This document shows positions 33,736-42,534 of a DNA stretch of 64,000 bases, in pieces. Made by a program: the position numbers and the translations under genes. The notes under the pieces were generated by a model, which worked only from the letters and a program-made list of their open reading frames with translations, did not search any database and was not told where the DNA came from. How positions within the stretch are numbered: position 1 is the first letter of the stretch; each line of letters opens with the position of its first letter. The stretch is from Paenibacillus sp. J31TS4 (GTDB lineage: Bacteria > Bacillota > Bacilli > Paenibacillales > NBRC-103111), in NCBI RefSeq assembly GCF_018403265.1, contig NZ_BOSI01000003.1:372001-436000 (forward strand), given 5' to 3'.

Positions 33736-35532
33736 ATGAGACGACTAGCCGGCTATTTGAATTCCATCCGCAACCGGATTTTTGTTTCCATTCTGCTTTT
33801 CCTGGTCATCCCTTTTTTGCTCGCCAACCATTTTCTGGACAAGCCGATGGAGAGCGCCATTGAACGCAGGATCGGCAGCTCCGCCCAGGACGCGCTCGTG
33901 ATGATGACCTTCAACGTCCAGCTGTTCTTCGAGGATATGCTTAACTCGGCGGTCAACATCTCGATAAACCCCGACATGAAGAAGCTGCTGCGGACGCCGG
34001 AGGCGCTGACCCATTATGAGAAGCTCCGGCTCAACGACCAGTACCTGAACCGTTCGTTCAGCCCCTACTTCTCCAATACGTACGTGACGCTGTTCGACCG
34101 CGAGGGCAATTGGCAAAGCACACGCTATCTCGAGGAGAATCTGTACCGGCAGTACATTTCCTCGCCCTGGTACGTATCCATGCTGCAGACTCCCTTCCAG
34201 AATAAATGGATGTTCAACGACAAACCATTTCTGTATACCGACCGCAAAACGGTGTTGACGCTGGTCAAGTCCATTACGGATTTGCCCACCAACGAAAACA
34301 TCGGCCTGATCGTATTCAGCGTGGCGGAGAGCGATCTCCGCAAATATTTGACCGGTCTCGAGGGCGAGCTGTATCTCGTGGACAAGGACGGCACGATCGT
34401 CTCCAGTCCGAATGCAAGTCTCATCGGGACCAGCATCGCGAAGGAGAGCTACATGCCGAAGCTCTGGACCCAGCACAGCGGGCAGGTCATTCTGGATCAA
34501 GACGGCCACAAATCCATCGTCAATTTCGACACGGTCGACGCGAACGGCTGGAAGCTTGTGCAGAAGGTGCCTTACGATACCATCTTCAAAGAAATCTTCG
34601 ACCTGAACAAAACGAAGGCCGTGATCGTTGTTTTCATTTTCATCGTCTTCACAATCATCACCCTGTCGATCTCCTACGGAATGAGCCGGCCGCTCAAGCT
34701 GCTGCGCAAACGGATGCAGGTGCTCGAGCGCAAGGACTTCCACGCCGAGCTGCCCGTGACCGGACCCGAGGAAATCTCCTCCCTCATCGTGACGTACAAT
34801 CGGATGGTCAAGCAGATCCGTCAGCTGCTGCAGAGGCTCAAGGAGGAATACCAGCAGAAGGAGGATATGCGGTTCCGCGCCCTGCAGGCGCAGATCGACC
34901 CCCATTTCATCCTCAACACGCTGAACAATATCAAATGGATGGCCTATATCCGCAGCGACCGGGAGGTCGGCGACATGCTGTCCAATCTCGGCGGCATCCT
35001 CGAGCAGAGCATCGGACGAGGCGGCACGCTCCTGCCGCTGCGCCGGGAGATCGAATATATCGAGAATTATGCGGCGCTGATGAAGATGAAGTTCAACGAA
35101 CGGCTCACCCTGGAGATTGACATCCCGGAGGAATACCGGGACCAGGAGGTCATCAAGATCATGCTGCAGCCGATTATCGAGAACAGCCTGATGCACGGGA
35201 TCGAGCCGTCGAGCGGGCCCGGCCGGATCGTCGTCACCGCGGAGCACAAGGAAGGGCGATTCGTGCTGACCGTTCAGGACAACGGGGTAGGCATCCCGCC
35301 GGACAAGCTGGAGGAGCTGCGCGGCCGGCTGGCGGCCCGCTCGAACGAGCCGCTGGAGCGCATCGGGATTCAGAACGTCCACGACCGCATCCGGCTGCAG
35401 TACGGGGACGAATACGGCCTTGCGATCTACAGCGGCGTGAACGAAGGAACGACGGTCCGGATCACGCTGCCCATTAAGAAGATGCAGGAAGGGATGGGCG
35501 CCGATGACGTTAAAAGTGATGCTGGTAGATGA
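33736..35532 (+). CDS. YesM-type sensor histidine kinase (LytS/YesM family)
   Basis: The 598-residue kinase has a membrane helix near the N-terminus (about 15-33), an extracellular sensor of about 260 residues, a second helix (about 296-316), a HAMP domain and a His_kinase domain with QIDPHFILNTLNNIKW (His390). A GHKL ATPase follows, with PIIENSLMHG and DNGVGIPPDKL. It senses an extracellular cue, probably a sugar or glycan, and phosphorylates the AraC-type regulator whose gene overlaps it by 29 bases. The start ATG lacks a strong site; the frame stays open upstream, so the start is moderately sure. Confidence 0.92.
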   Translation: MRRLAGYLNSIRNRIFVSILLFLVIPFLLANHFLDKPMESAIERRIGSSAQDALVMMTFNVQLFFEDMLNSAVNISINPDMKKLLRTPEALTHYEKLRLNDQYLNRSFSPYFSNTYVTLFDREGNWQSTRYLEENLYRQYISSPWYVSMLQTPFQNKWMFNDKPFLYTDRKTVLTLVKSITDLPTNENIGLIVFSVAESDLRKYLTGLEGELYLVDKDGTIVSSPNASLIGTSIAKESYMPKLWTQHSGQVILDQDGHKSIVNFDTVDANGWKLVQKVPYDTIFKEIFDLNKTKAVIVVFIFIVFTIITLSISYGMSRPLKLLRKRMQVLERKDFHAELPVTGPEEISSLIVTYNRMVKQIRQLLQRLKEEYQQKEDMRFRALQAQIDPHFILNTLNNIKWMAYIRSDREVGDMLSNLGGILEQSIGRGGTLLPLRREIEYIENYAALMKMKFNERLTLEIDIPEEYRDQEVIKIMLQPIIENSLMHGIEPSSGPGRIVVTAEHKEGRFVLTVQDNGVGIPPDKLEELRGRLAARSNEPLERIGIQNVHDRIRLQYGDEYGLAIYSGVNEGTTVRITLPIKKMQEGMGADDVKSDAGR

Positions 35533-36721
35533 CGAGCTGCTCGTGCGCCTCGGGATCCGGGCGCTGATCGACTGGGAGCGGCACGGATTCGCCTTCCTGG
35601 GGGACGCGGCCGACGGCGCCAAGGCACTGGAGCTGATGGAGCAGGAGGCGCCGGATATTCTCCTGACGGATATCGTCATGCCCCGCATGGGAGGACTCGA
35701 GCTGATCGAGGAGGTCCGCCGGCGCTATCCGGATACGCTCATCATTGTGCTCAGCAGCCATAACGAGTTCGATTATGTCCGCAAGGCGATGAAGCTGGGC
35801 GTAGAGGATTATATCCTGAAGACGTCGCTCAAGCCGGACGAGCTGCTCGGGCTCCTGGTCGAGGCATCTGGCAAAATCGCACAGCGGCGGAAGCCAGACC
35901 CCTCCGAGGCCCACCCGGTGGAGGCGGCCGCGTCTCCCGGCGAACGGCTCGCCACCGCCATCGGCAAGTGGCTGCGGAGCGGCGCCCCCCTAGAGGGGCC
36001 TCCGGTTCCGGGCGAAGCGGAAGGCGGGTCCCTAGAGGAGCCGGCCGCGCTCCCGCCGAACAGCTGCCTGCTCCTCCTGGCGCCACACCAGCTGCGCGAA
36101 GGTGTATCGAAGGCGTCCGCCCTCCAGATGCTGGTCCATCTGTTCCAGTCCGAGCTGGGCGGCGCCCTCGCCTGCCGGCCGCTTGAGACCGACCAGCGGG
36201 AGATCGTCCTGCTGCTCTCGGATCCCCTCACTCCGCCCAATGCCGACGCGCTCGCCGACCAGCTCCTCCGCTCCTCGAACCGGCTGCTCGGTATTGAGCT
36301 CAGCTACGGCGCCAGCGGTCCGCTCCGGGAATGGCGGGAGCTCGGCCGGGCGTTCGCCGAGGCGCGCGAAGCGCTCGCCCATCAGCGGGTAAAGGAAACG
36401 AGCCGCGACGACATCAAGCGGCTGCTCGCTTACATGCAGGATCATTTTACAGAGGAGCTGTCTCTCAAGCAGGCGGCCGAGATGATCAACATGAGCGAGA
36501 GCTACTTGAGCTTCCTCTTCAAGAAAGAGACGGGAACCGGGTTCACCGACTGTCTGAACACGTTACGCGTGGACAAGGCGGCCTATCTGCTGACGCATAC
36601 CGCGATGCCGATCTACGAAATCTCCCTCCAGGTCGGCTACGAGAATATCAATTACTTTGGGCGCCTGTTCAAGAAAATAAAGGGAATGTCTCCGCAAAAA
36701 TACAGAAACCAGTTCAAATGA
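35504..36721 (+). CDS. YesN-type response regulator with AraC DNA-binding domain
   Basis: The 405-residue protein has a receiver domain (about 1-120; acidic DD near residue 9, phosphoacceptor Asp56 in DILLTDIVMPRMGG, Lys in DYILKTSL). A variable Pro/Gly-rich linker domain follows, then an AraC double helix-turn-helix (about 305-405: LSLKQAAEMINMSESYLSFLFKKETG, IYEISLQVGYENINYFGRLFKK). It is co-transcribed and overlaps the kinase gene. It probably activates the nan operon downstream through the tandem repeats at 36785-36840. Confidence 0.94.
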   Translation: MTLKVMLVDDELLVRLGIRALIDWERHGFAFLGDAADGAKALELMEQEAPDILLTDIVMPRMGGLELIEEVRRRYPDTLIIVLSSHNEFDYVRKAMKLGVEDYILKTSLKPDELLGLLVEASGKIAQRRKPDPSEAHPVEAAASPGERLATAIGKWLRSGAPLEGPPVPGEAEGGSLEEPAALPPNSCLLLLAPHQLREGVSKASALQMLVHLFQSELGGALACRPLETDQREIVLLLSDPLTPPNADALADQLLRSSNRLLGIELSYGASGPLREWRELGRAFAEAREALAHQRVKETSRDDIKRLLAYMQDHFTEELSLKQAAEMINMSESYLSFLFKKETGTGFTDCLNTLRVDKAAYLLTHTAMPIYEISLQVGYENINYFGRLFKKIKGMSPQKYRNQFK

Positions 36722-36737
36722 TCCAGGCAGCAGCCCC

Positions 36738-36762
36738 GCCGGCTTTCCGAAGCCGGCTTTTT
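36738..36762 (+). terminator. Rho-independent terminator after the response regulator
   Basis: GCCGGCTT/AAGCCGGC with a TCCG loop is followed by TTTTT, 17 bases past the stop. Confidence 0.9.
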
Positions 36763-36784
36763 GCATGCGCGTTTTTCTAAAGAG

Positions 36785-36840
36785 AGTGAACATTCGTCCG
36801 TAACAAAGTGAACATTTGCTCCAAATCCAAACGAAGTGAA
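36785..36840 (+). promoter_or_regulatory. tandem half-sites for an AraC-type regulator
   Basis: AGTGAACATTCG (36785) and AGTGAACATTTG (36807) are direct repeats spaced 22 bases, two helical turns; a weaker AGTGAA follows at 36835. This geometry is typical of AraC-family binding upstream of an activated promoter. Confidence 0.6.
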
Positions 36841-36884
36841 GAAAATCCGAAAATCCGTTCCTGTCGGCCCGGGCCCGCAAGGTC

Positions 36885-36912
36885 TATAATTTTTGATTGA
36901 AAGCACTTTCAA
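36885..36912 (+). promoter_or_regulatory. nan operon -10 element with overlapping cre-like palindrome
   Basis: TATAAT at 36885-36890 has no good -35, as expected for an activator-dependent promoter. The perfect palindrome TTGAAAGCACTTTCAA at 36897-36912 covers the predicted start. It is one base off the cre CG core, so CcpA or another LacI-family protein could bind. Confidence 0.6.
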
Positions 36913-36996
36913 ACGGGGGAGCGCACGGTCCACCGGCCGCCCGGCCCTGCTTTCATCCCATGGATAGAGCTGACAAAAAAAGGGGGAGCGCATAGG

Positions 36997-37917
36997 ATGG
37001 GAAGCCAATTCGATTTGGACAAATTCAAAGGCGTCATCGTAGCCTTCTATGCTTGCTATGACGAACAAGGAGAAATCAGCACCGAAGCGGTTCGGAAGCT
37101 GGCACGGTTGTATAAGGACGCCGGAGTGAAGGGCCTGTATGTCGGAGGCAGCAGCGGCGAAGGCATGCTGCAATCGGCCGCGGAGCGCAAGCTGGTGCTG
37201 GAGGCCGTTATGGAGGAAGTAGGCGGAGAGCTGGCGGTGATCGCCCATGTCGGGGCCCCGTCGACCCGCGAAAGCGTGGAGCTGGCGAAGCATGCGGAAT
37301 CCGTAAAGGCGGACGCCGTGTCGGCCGTTCCTTCGATCTATTACCGGCTGTCGCCGGCGAGCGTCGAAGCCCACTGGAGAGCGATGATCGACAGCACCTC
37401 GCTGCCCTTCATCATCTATCACATTCCCCAGCTGACCGGCTTCCACCTGTCGACCGCCATGCTGACGAAGCTCGCCGCGCTCGACAAGGTCATCGGCGTG
37501 AAGATCTCCTCCGAGAGCACTTATGAGCTGCAGCAGTTCAAGGCAGCCGGGGGCCCTGAGTTCCTCGTGCTGAACGGACCGGACGAGCAGTATCTCGCCG
37601 GCCGGAGCGTGGGCGCCGACGGCGGGATCGGCGGCACCTACGGCGTCATGCCGGAGCTGTTCCTGAAGCTCGAGTCCTGTATTCGCGCAGGTGCTTGGGA
37701 CGAAGCCCGGGACTGGCAGTTCAAGATCAACGAAATCATTACCGACCTGCTGAAGTTCCCGTCGCTGTACGGCGGCTGCAAGGCTCTCCTGAGGCTGCGC
37801 GGCATCGACATCGGCCAGCCGCGGCTGCCGCTGCTTCCGGCAACCGAGCAGGACCAGGAAGCCGTTCAGGCGCTGCACGACAAGCTGACCGCCTACATTC
37901 GGCAGGCGCAGGCATAA
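36997..37917 (+). CDS. nanA: N-acetylneuraminate lyase (DHDPS/NAL family)
   Basis: The 306-residue TIM-barrel aldolase has the family motif GGSSGEG near 50, the Tyr of FIIYHIP and the Schiff-base Lys169 in VIGVKISS. It cleaves N-acetylneuraminate to N-acetylmannosamine and pyruvate. The assignment over dihydrodipicolinate synthase rests on the sequence pattern (GVIVAFYACYDEQGEI opening) and on nanE, nanK and yhcH following in order. GGGGGAG precedes the ATG. Confidence 0.92.
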   Translation: MGSQFDLDKFKGVIVAFYACYDEQGEISTEAVRKLARLYKDAGVKGLYVGGSSGEGMLQSAAERKLVLEAVMEEVGGELAVIAHVGAPSTRESVELAKHAESVKADAVSAVPSIYYRLSPASVEAHWRAMIDSTSLPFIIYHIPQLTGFHLSTAMLTKLAALDKVIGVKISSESTYELQQFKAAGGPEFLVLNGPDEQYLAGRSVGADGGIGGTYGVMPELFLKLESCIRAGAWDEARDWQFKINEIITDLLKFPSLYGGCKALLRLRGIDIGQPRLPLLPATEQDQEAVQALHDKLTAYIRQAQA

Positions 37918-37930
37918 GGAGGCGATTCCC

Positions 37931-38623
37931 ATGGCTAACGTAGACGCAGCACGTATCTTCGCCCGTCGGGGGCTCATCGTTTCCTGCCAGGCGCTCGAGG
38001 ACGAGCCGCTGCACGGCGGCGACACGATGGCCAAGATGGCGAGGGCTGCGGCGCATTCCGGCGCCATCGGCATCCGCACGAACGGCGTGGCGGATATCCG
38101 GGCGATCAAGGAAGAGGTCGAGCTGCCGGTCATCGGGCTCATCAAGCGCACCATCCCCGGCTCCGACGTCTTCATCACGCCGACGCTGGAGGAGGTCCGT
38201 GCCATCGTCGAGGCGGGCGCCGACATCGTGGCGCTCGACGTAACGGACCGGGAAGACCGGCTGGAACGGGCCGCCGAGCTCATCGCCTGTGCGCATGAAG
38301 CAGGCGCCGCCGTGATGGCGGACATCTCGACCTTCGAGGAAGGTCTCGCGGCAGCGCGGCTCGGCGCCGACTTCATCGGCACCACCCTCTCCGGCTACAC
38401 GCCGTACAGCCCCAAGCTGGAAGGCCCCGACCTCGGCCTGGTCGCGCGCCTCAGCGAAGCGGTCCGCACCCCGGTCGTCGCGGAGGGCCGCATCTGGACG
38501 CCGGCGGAAGCGGCAGCCGCCCTGCAGGCCGGCGCCACGTACGTGGTCGTCGGCAGCGCGATCACCCGGCCGCAGCTCATCACGGCCCGCTATGCCGAAG
38601 CGGTCCGGAAGGTCGTCGGGTAG
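37931..38623 (+). CDS. nanE: N-acetylmannosamine-6-phosphate 2-epimerase
   Basis: The 230-residue TIM barrel shows GLIVSCQALEDEPLHGG, GIRTNGVADI, VIGLIKR, ITPTLEEV, VALDVT, MADISTFEEG and GTTLSGYT, the NanE signature set including the catalytic Lys (IGLIKR). It converts ManNAc-6-P to GlcNAc-6-P. It starts 13 bases after nanA with AAGGAGG. The gene order implies the path lyase, kinase, epimerase. Confidence 0.95.
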   Translation: MANVDAARIFARRGLIVSCQALEDEPLHGGDTMAKMARAAAHSGAIGIRTNGVADIRAIKEEVELPVIGLIKRTIPGSDVFITPTLEEVRAIVEAGADIVALDVTDREDRLERAAELIACAHEAGAAVMADISTFEEGLAAARLGADFIGTTLSGYTPYSPKLEGPDLGLVARLSEAVRTPVVAEGRIWTPAEAAAALQAGATYVVVGSAITRPQLITARYAEAVRKVVG

Positions 38624-38627
38624 CCCG

Positions 38628-39587
38628 ATGACCGCTATTCGCCAACCGGCACCGGGCTACGCGATCGGCGTGGATGTGGGCGGCACCAAGATCCACGCCG
38701 GTCTCGTGAGCAGCCAGGGCGAGGTGCTCCGCACCGTCGGCCTCCCCACGATGGCCGGCGAGCGGGAGGTCTATGCCCGCATCGTGACGGCGGTCGAGAC
38801 GCTCCAGGCGGAGCTGGGCGCTGACGGCGGCCGGTACCCGCTCGCGGGCATCGGCATCGGCACCGCCGGCCAGGTGAACCGGGAGGACGGCAGCATCCGC
38901 TTCGCCTCCGAGCTGCTTCCCGGCTACACGGGCACGCCGCTGAAGCGGCTGGTCGAGGAGCGCTTCGGCCTCCCCGTCCGCGTCGACAACGACGTGAACG
39001 TGCTCGTGTACACCGAGAAGACGCTCGGTGCCGGACAAGGCGCGAGCCAGATGCTCTGCCTGGCGCTCGGTACCGGCGTCGGCGGAGCGCTGCTCGCGGA
39101 CGGCAAGCTCGTGCACGGCGCCTGGGGCGGCGCCGGCGAGCTCGGCCATCTGTCCGTCGATTATCGCGGCCTGCCCTGCGTCTGCGGCGGCGTCGGCTGC
39201 CTGGAGCAGTACGCGTCCGGCACCGGCATCGCCAAGAGGATGCGGGCGCGGCTGCAGGCCCATGGCATCGAATCGGCCGCTCCGGTCGATGCCCGGGACG
39301 TGATCGCCCGCTGGCAGGCAGGCGACGCCCACGCGGCCGCCGTCATGGACGAGACATTCGCCGCGCTCGGCTCGGCACTCGCCTCGCTGATCCATACGAT
39401 GAACCCCGAGGTCATCGTCATCGGAGGCGGAGTAGCCGAGGCCGGGGCTCCCTTCTTCGACCGGGTCCGGGAGGAGACGACGAGACGCTGTATGGCCTCG
39501 TTCCTCGACGGCGTGCGGATCGTCCCGGCGTACCAAGGCAACTGGAGCGGCATGATCGGAGCGGCTCTTCAACTTTGGGAGCCGTGA
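38628..39587 (+). CDS. nanK: ROK-family N-acetylmannosamine kinase
   Basis: The 319-residue ROK kinase has the ATP-binding GVDVGGTKIHAGLV near residue 14, the catalytic VDNDVN, GTGVGGALL, and the ROK zinc site GELGHLSVD with CVCGGVGCLEQ. It phosphorylates ManNAc at C6. The start at ATG 38628, four bases after the nanE stop, is uncertain because the best purine run is about 15 bases away; an ATG inside nanE at 38592 is the alternative. Specificity is inferred from the operon. Confidence 0.9.
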   Translation: MTAIRQPAPGYAIGVDVGGTKIHAGLVSSQGEVLRTVGLPTMAGEREVYARIVTAVETLQAELGADGGRYPLAGIGIGTAGQVNREDGSIRFASELLPGYTGTPLKRLVEERFGLPVRVDNDVNVLVYTEKTLGAGQGASQMLCLALGTGVGGALLADGKLVHGAWGGAGELGHLSVDYRGLPCVCGGVGCLEQYASGTGIAKRMRARLQAHGIESAAPVDARDVIARWQAGDAHAAAVMDETFAALGSALASLIHTMNPEVIVIGGGVAEAGAPFFDRVREETTRRCMASFLDGVRIVPAYQGNWSGMIGAALQLWEP

Positions 39588-39625
39588 CCAAATAACGAGG
39601 CAGCACCGAGGGAAGGATAAGAGCC

Positions 39626-40093
39626 ATGATTATTGGACACCGCAGCAACTGGGCAAAAGATCGGGCGTTCGCCCATCCTGTCCTGCAGCAGGCGATTGAT
39701 TATTTGACCACGACCGATTTCGGCAAGCTCGAGGCGGGAGCGTATCCGCTCCAAGACGACGACATGGTTGCCATCGTGATGGAGCGTTCGACCCGCCCGG
39801 GCGCGGAGCAGCCGGCCGAGAAGCACGAGCAGTTCCTCGACATCCATTATCTGCTCGAGGGTGACGAGACGATCGGCTGGGCCGCCGGACGGGAGGACCT
39901 GATCCCGACCCGTCCGTACGAGACGGGGGACGATACGGCGCTGTACGGCGACATTCCGGGAGAGCTGCCGGTGCGGCTCACCCCCGGCACGTACGTGGTG
40001 CTTTTTCCGGAGGACATCCACCGCCCTCTGCTCGCCGACCGTCCCGCTCCGGTACGCAAGGTCGTCATGAAGCTGCATACCCGCTTGTTCTAG
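39626..40093 (+). CDS. YhcH/YjgK/YiaL family protein (NanQ-like)
   Basis: The 155-residue cupin-like protein has the DUF386 pattern: MVAIVMERSTRPGAEQPAEKHEQFLDIHYLLEG (metal-binding His and Glu), then TYVVLFPEDIHRPL and VRKVVMKLH. The E. coli member in the nan operon (NanQ) is linked to anomerisation of N-acetylneuraminate. The position after nanK supports the same role. AAGGATAAGAG lies before the ATG. Confidence 0.9.
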   Translation: MIIGHRSNWAKDRAFAHPVLQQAIDYLTTTDFGKLEAGAYPLQDDDMVAIVMERSTRPGAEQPAEKHEQFLDIHYLLEGDETIGWAAGREDLIPTRPYETGDDTALYGDIPGELPVRLTPGTYVVLFPEDIHRPLLADRPAPVRKVVMKLHTRLF

Positions 40094-40157
40094 ATCGACC
40101 GGATACCCGCTGCACAGACTGCAGCAGACTTTCACTCTTCTTAGGAGGATTCAACCT

Positions 40158-41564
40158 ATGGTTAAAAAACGTGTGCCCGCTCTGATGTTGGCATCGGTTA
40201 TGGCACTCTCCGTATTGGCCGCCTGCGGCAGCAAAGACTCCGCTTCGGGCGGCAGTACGGGAACGGGAGCCAACGGCAAGGAAAACGTGGAAATCTCCCT
40301 GTGGCTCACTCCGCAATGGAAGGGCGTCTTCGACGCTTCCGAGCCGAACGCGGATTACGACAGCTTCTTCAAGAAGGCGGCCGAGAAATTCGCGCAGCAA
40401 TACGACAAGTACAACGCCAAGGTCAAGGTTCAGGTCGTCGCCGGCGACCAGCGCGACGAGCTGCTGAACGTCAACCTGAACGGCGGCACGCCGCCCGACA
40501 TCTTCTTCGAGAGCGTCTTCGCCATGGGCGACTACGCCCACCGAGGCGCGCTGGTTCCGCTGAACGACATCGTCGACGATGCGGCCAAGAAGGACATCCC
40601 GGCAAACTACTGGGATAGCGTTACGTTCGGCGACAACATCTACTTCTATCCGTTCGCCCACAACCCGGGCACGCTCGCTTACAACGCCGACATGTTCCGG
40701 GCCGCTGGCCTAGACAGCTTAATCGGCGGCGAGAACGAGATCAAGACTTGGACGATGAGCGAATACGAGCAAATCCTCGAAGCGCTCAAGACCAAGCTGC
40801 CGAAGGACAAGTATCCGAACGCCAAGCCGATGGCGCTGTACGGGCTGAACAACCAGGGCGACACCTGGAACCTTGCTTACCTGCGGATGTTCGGCAACAA
40901 GTTCTTCGACGACAAGGGCAATATCGTTCTGGACGATGCAAACGGTGTCAAGGCGGCGGAATGGCTGCAAAAGATTTACAAGAACGGGTACACGAACCCG
41001 GGAGCGGAGTCCGTCTCCTCCAACGATGCGAACGCTATGTTCCAGAACCAGAAGCTGGCGATCTCCTTCACCAATGCCGTCCTGTTCAACAACGCCAAGG
41101 CCGACATGAACAGCGGCAAAGCGCCTAAGTTCGATCTGCGACTCGCGAACGTGCCTTCGGCGAGCGGAGACCCGCTGTCCTTCACCTATGTTGTCGGCTC
41201 CAACGTGTTCAACTCGGGCAACGAGAAGAAGATGGAAGTCGCCAAAGACTTCGTCAAATTCTACTCGACCGATCCCGAGCTGGTTAAGGCCTCCAAGAAC
41301 AGCGTTCCGGTCAGAAGCTCGGTCGCTTCGGAGCTGAAGGACCAGTACCCACTGTTTGCCGCTTATGATGCCAACTCCAAGTACCTGTTCAACTTAACGG
41401 GCAACGTGCCGGGCTACAGCCAGCTGCGCCAGCTGCTCTATCCGGAGCTCCAGGCGATCTACATCGGCGAGAAGACACCGGCTCAGGCTGTGAAGGACTA
41501 CCAAAGCAAAGGCAACGGCGTCATTCAGAAGGCGAAGGAAAGCTCCACCGTCTACAAGAAATAA
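40158..41564 (+). CDS. sugar ABC transporter substrate-binding lipoprotein
   Basis: The 468-residue family 1 extracellular binding protein has a signal peptide with lipobox VLAAC near residue 22 and a Ser/Gly linker. Lobes with NLNGGTPPDIFFESVFAMGDYAHRGALVPL and LAISFTNAVLFNNAK follow. It delivers sugar to the two downstream permeases. Operon context suggests sialic acid or a related N-acyl sugar. The ATG follows TAGGAGG. Confidence 0.92.
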   Translation: MVKKRVPALMLASVMALSVLAACGSKDSASGGSTGTGANGKENVEISLWLTPQWKGVFDASEPNADYDSFFKKAAEKFAQQYDKYNAKVKVQVVAGDQRDELLNVNLNGGTPPDIFFESVFAMGDYAHRGALVPLNDIVDDAAKKDIPANYWDSVTFGDNIYFYPFAHNPGTLAYNADMFRAAGLDSLIGGENEIKTWTMSEYEQILEALKTKLPKDKYPNAKPMALYGLNNQGDTWNLAYLRMFGNKFFDDKGNIVLDDANGVKAAEWLQKIYKNGYTNPGAESVSSNDANAMFQNQKLAISFTNAVLFNNAKADMNSGKAPKFDLRLANVPSASGDPLSFTYVVGSNVFNSGNEKKMEVAKDFVKFYSTDPELVKASKNSVPVRSSVASELKDQYPLFAAYDANSKYLFNLTGNVPGYSQLRQLLYPELQAIYIGEKTPAQAVKDYQSKGNGVIQKAKESSTVYKK

Positions 41565-41648
41565 CGTTCGCCTTATGCCGACAAATTGATTCGGTGCCCG
41601 GGGCCGCCAGCGGTCCCGGGAGACCGAATAGGAAAGGGTAAGGTATCC

Positions 41649-42524
41649 ATGAAATTACGCCAACAGCAGCGAAGAGAAAACCTGACGGGCTACCTGTTTA
41701 TTCTGCCTCAGTTTCTTCTCTTTCTACTATTTATAGTGTACCCGATTCTGGAAGGGATCCGGCTGAGCCTGTACCGGGTCGACTATCAGAACGAAACCTT
41801 TGTCGGTCTGGATAACTATATCACGTTATTTCAGGATCCCGTTTTCTTCAAATCGATCGTCAACACCGTCATTTTCGTCGTCTTCATCGTCATCCTGACC
41901 GTCGGCTTCGCCCTGTTCGTGGCGTCGGCCGTCTTTGATAAGAATGCGAAGTACGTCTCGTTTATCCGGGGCAGCTATTACATCCCCGTTATGGTATCCA
42001 TGGTGGTCATGAGTATGGTGTGGAGCTTCCTCCTGAACCCGGCGAACGGCCTCATCTCCTACTTTGCCAGGGAAATGGACTTCAGCACGGTCAATCTGCT
42101 GGGGAACAAGACGACCGTCATGCCGGTCATCATCTTCGTTACCTTCGCCACCAACGTCGGCCAGGCGATCATTCTCTACATTGCGGCGATGATCGGCGTG
42201 CCGAAGGACCTGTTCGAAGCGGCCGAAGTGGACGGCGCCAGCCGAAAGGACTTGATCTTCAAGATCCTGATTCCGCTCGTCAAGCCGACGACCATTTACA
42301 TTCTGATCATCAACATTATCGCGGTACTGAAAATATTCGTCGTCATTCAACTGCTGACCGGCGGGGGGCCGAACAACGCTTCGGTCACCATGATGTACTA
42401 CCTCTACAATAACGCGTTCAAGTACAACCAGATCGGTATTGCGTCGGCCGTAGGGGTCATTATGTTCATCATCACCTTGATGCTGTCCGTTCCTCAGTTG
42501 AGAGCGATGTTCAAGGATAAGTGA
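41649..42524 (+). CDS. sugar ABC transporter permease 1 (MalF type)
   Basis: This permease of about 291 residues has six membrane helices and the EAA loop (FEAAEVDGASRKDLIFKILIPLVKP) that contacts the ATPase. The start ATG follows AAAGGGTAAGG. An upstream in-frame ATG would add 21 residues without a site. It pairs with the next gene. No ATPase gene is present, so a shared MsmX-type subunit probably powers it. Confidence 0.93.
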   Translation: MKLRQQQRRENLTGYLFILPQFLLFLLFIVYPILEGIRLSLYRVDYQNETFVGLDNYITLFQDPVFFKSIVNTVIFVVFIVILTVGFALFVASAVFDKNAKYVSFIRGSYYIPVMVSMVVMSMVWSFLLNPANGLISYFAREMDFSTVNLLGNKTTVMPVIIFVTFATNVGQAIILYIAAMIGVPKDLFEAAEVDGASRKDLIFKILIPLVKPTTIYILIINIIAVLKIFVVIQLLTGGGPNNASVTMMYYLYNNAFKYNQIGIASAVGVIMFIITLMLSVPQLRAMFKDK

Positions 42525-42534
42525 GGGATCAACC

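Noticed and set aside
33745-35688. 647-codon open frame opposite the YesM-type kinase
   Set aside because: The opposite strand has His-kinase and receiver motifs plus overlap with the regulator gene. The frame here has no motif or start signal.
36652-38385. Long minus-strand frames opposite nanA and nanE (577 and 185 codons)
   Set aside because: They are shadows of genes with active-site motifs; Ser/Arg-rich composition and no ribosome site.
38580-39572. 330-codon frame opposite nanK
   Set aside because: Antisense of a ROK kinase with an intact zinc motif; no recognisable product.
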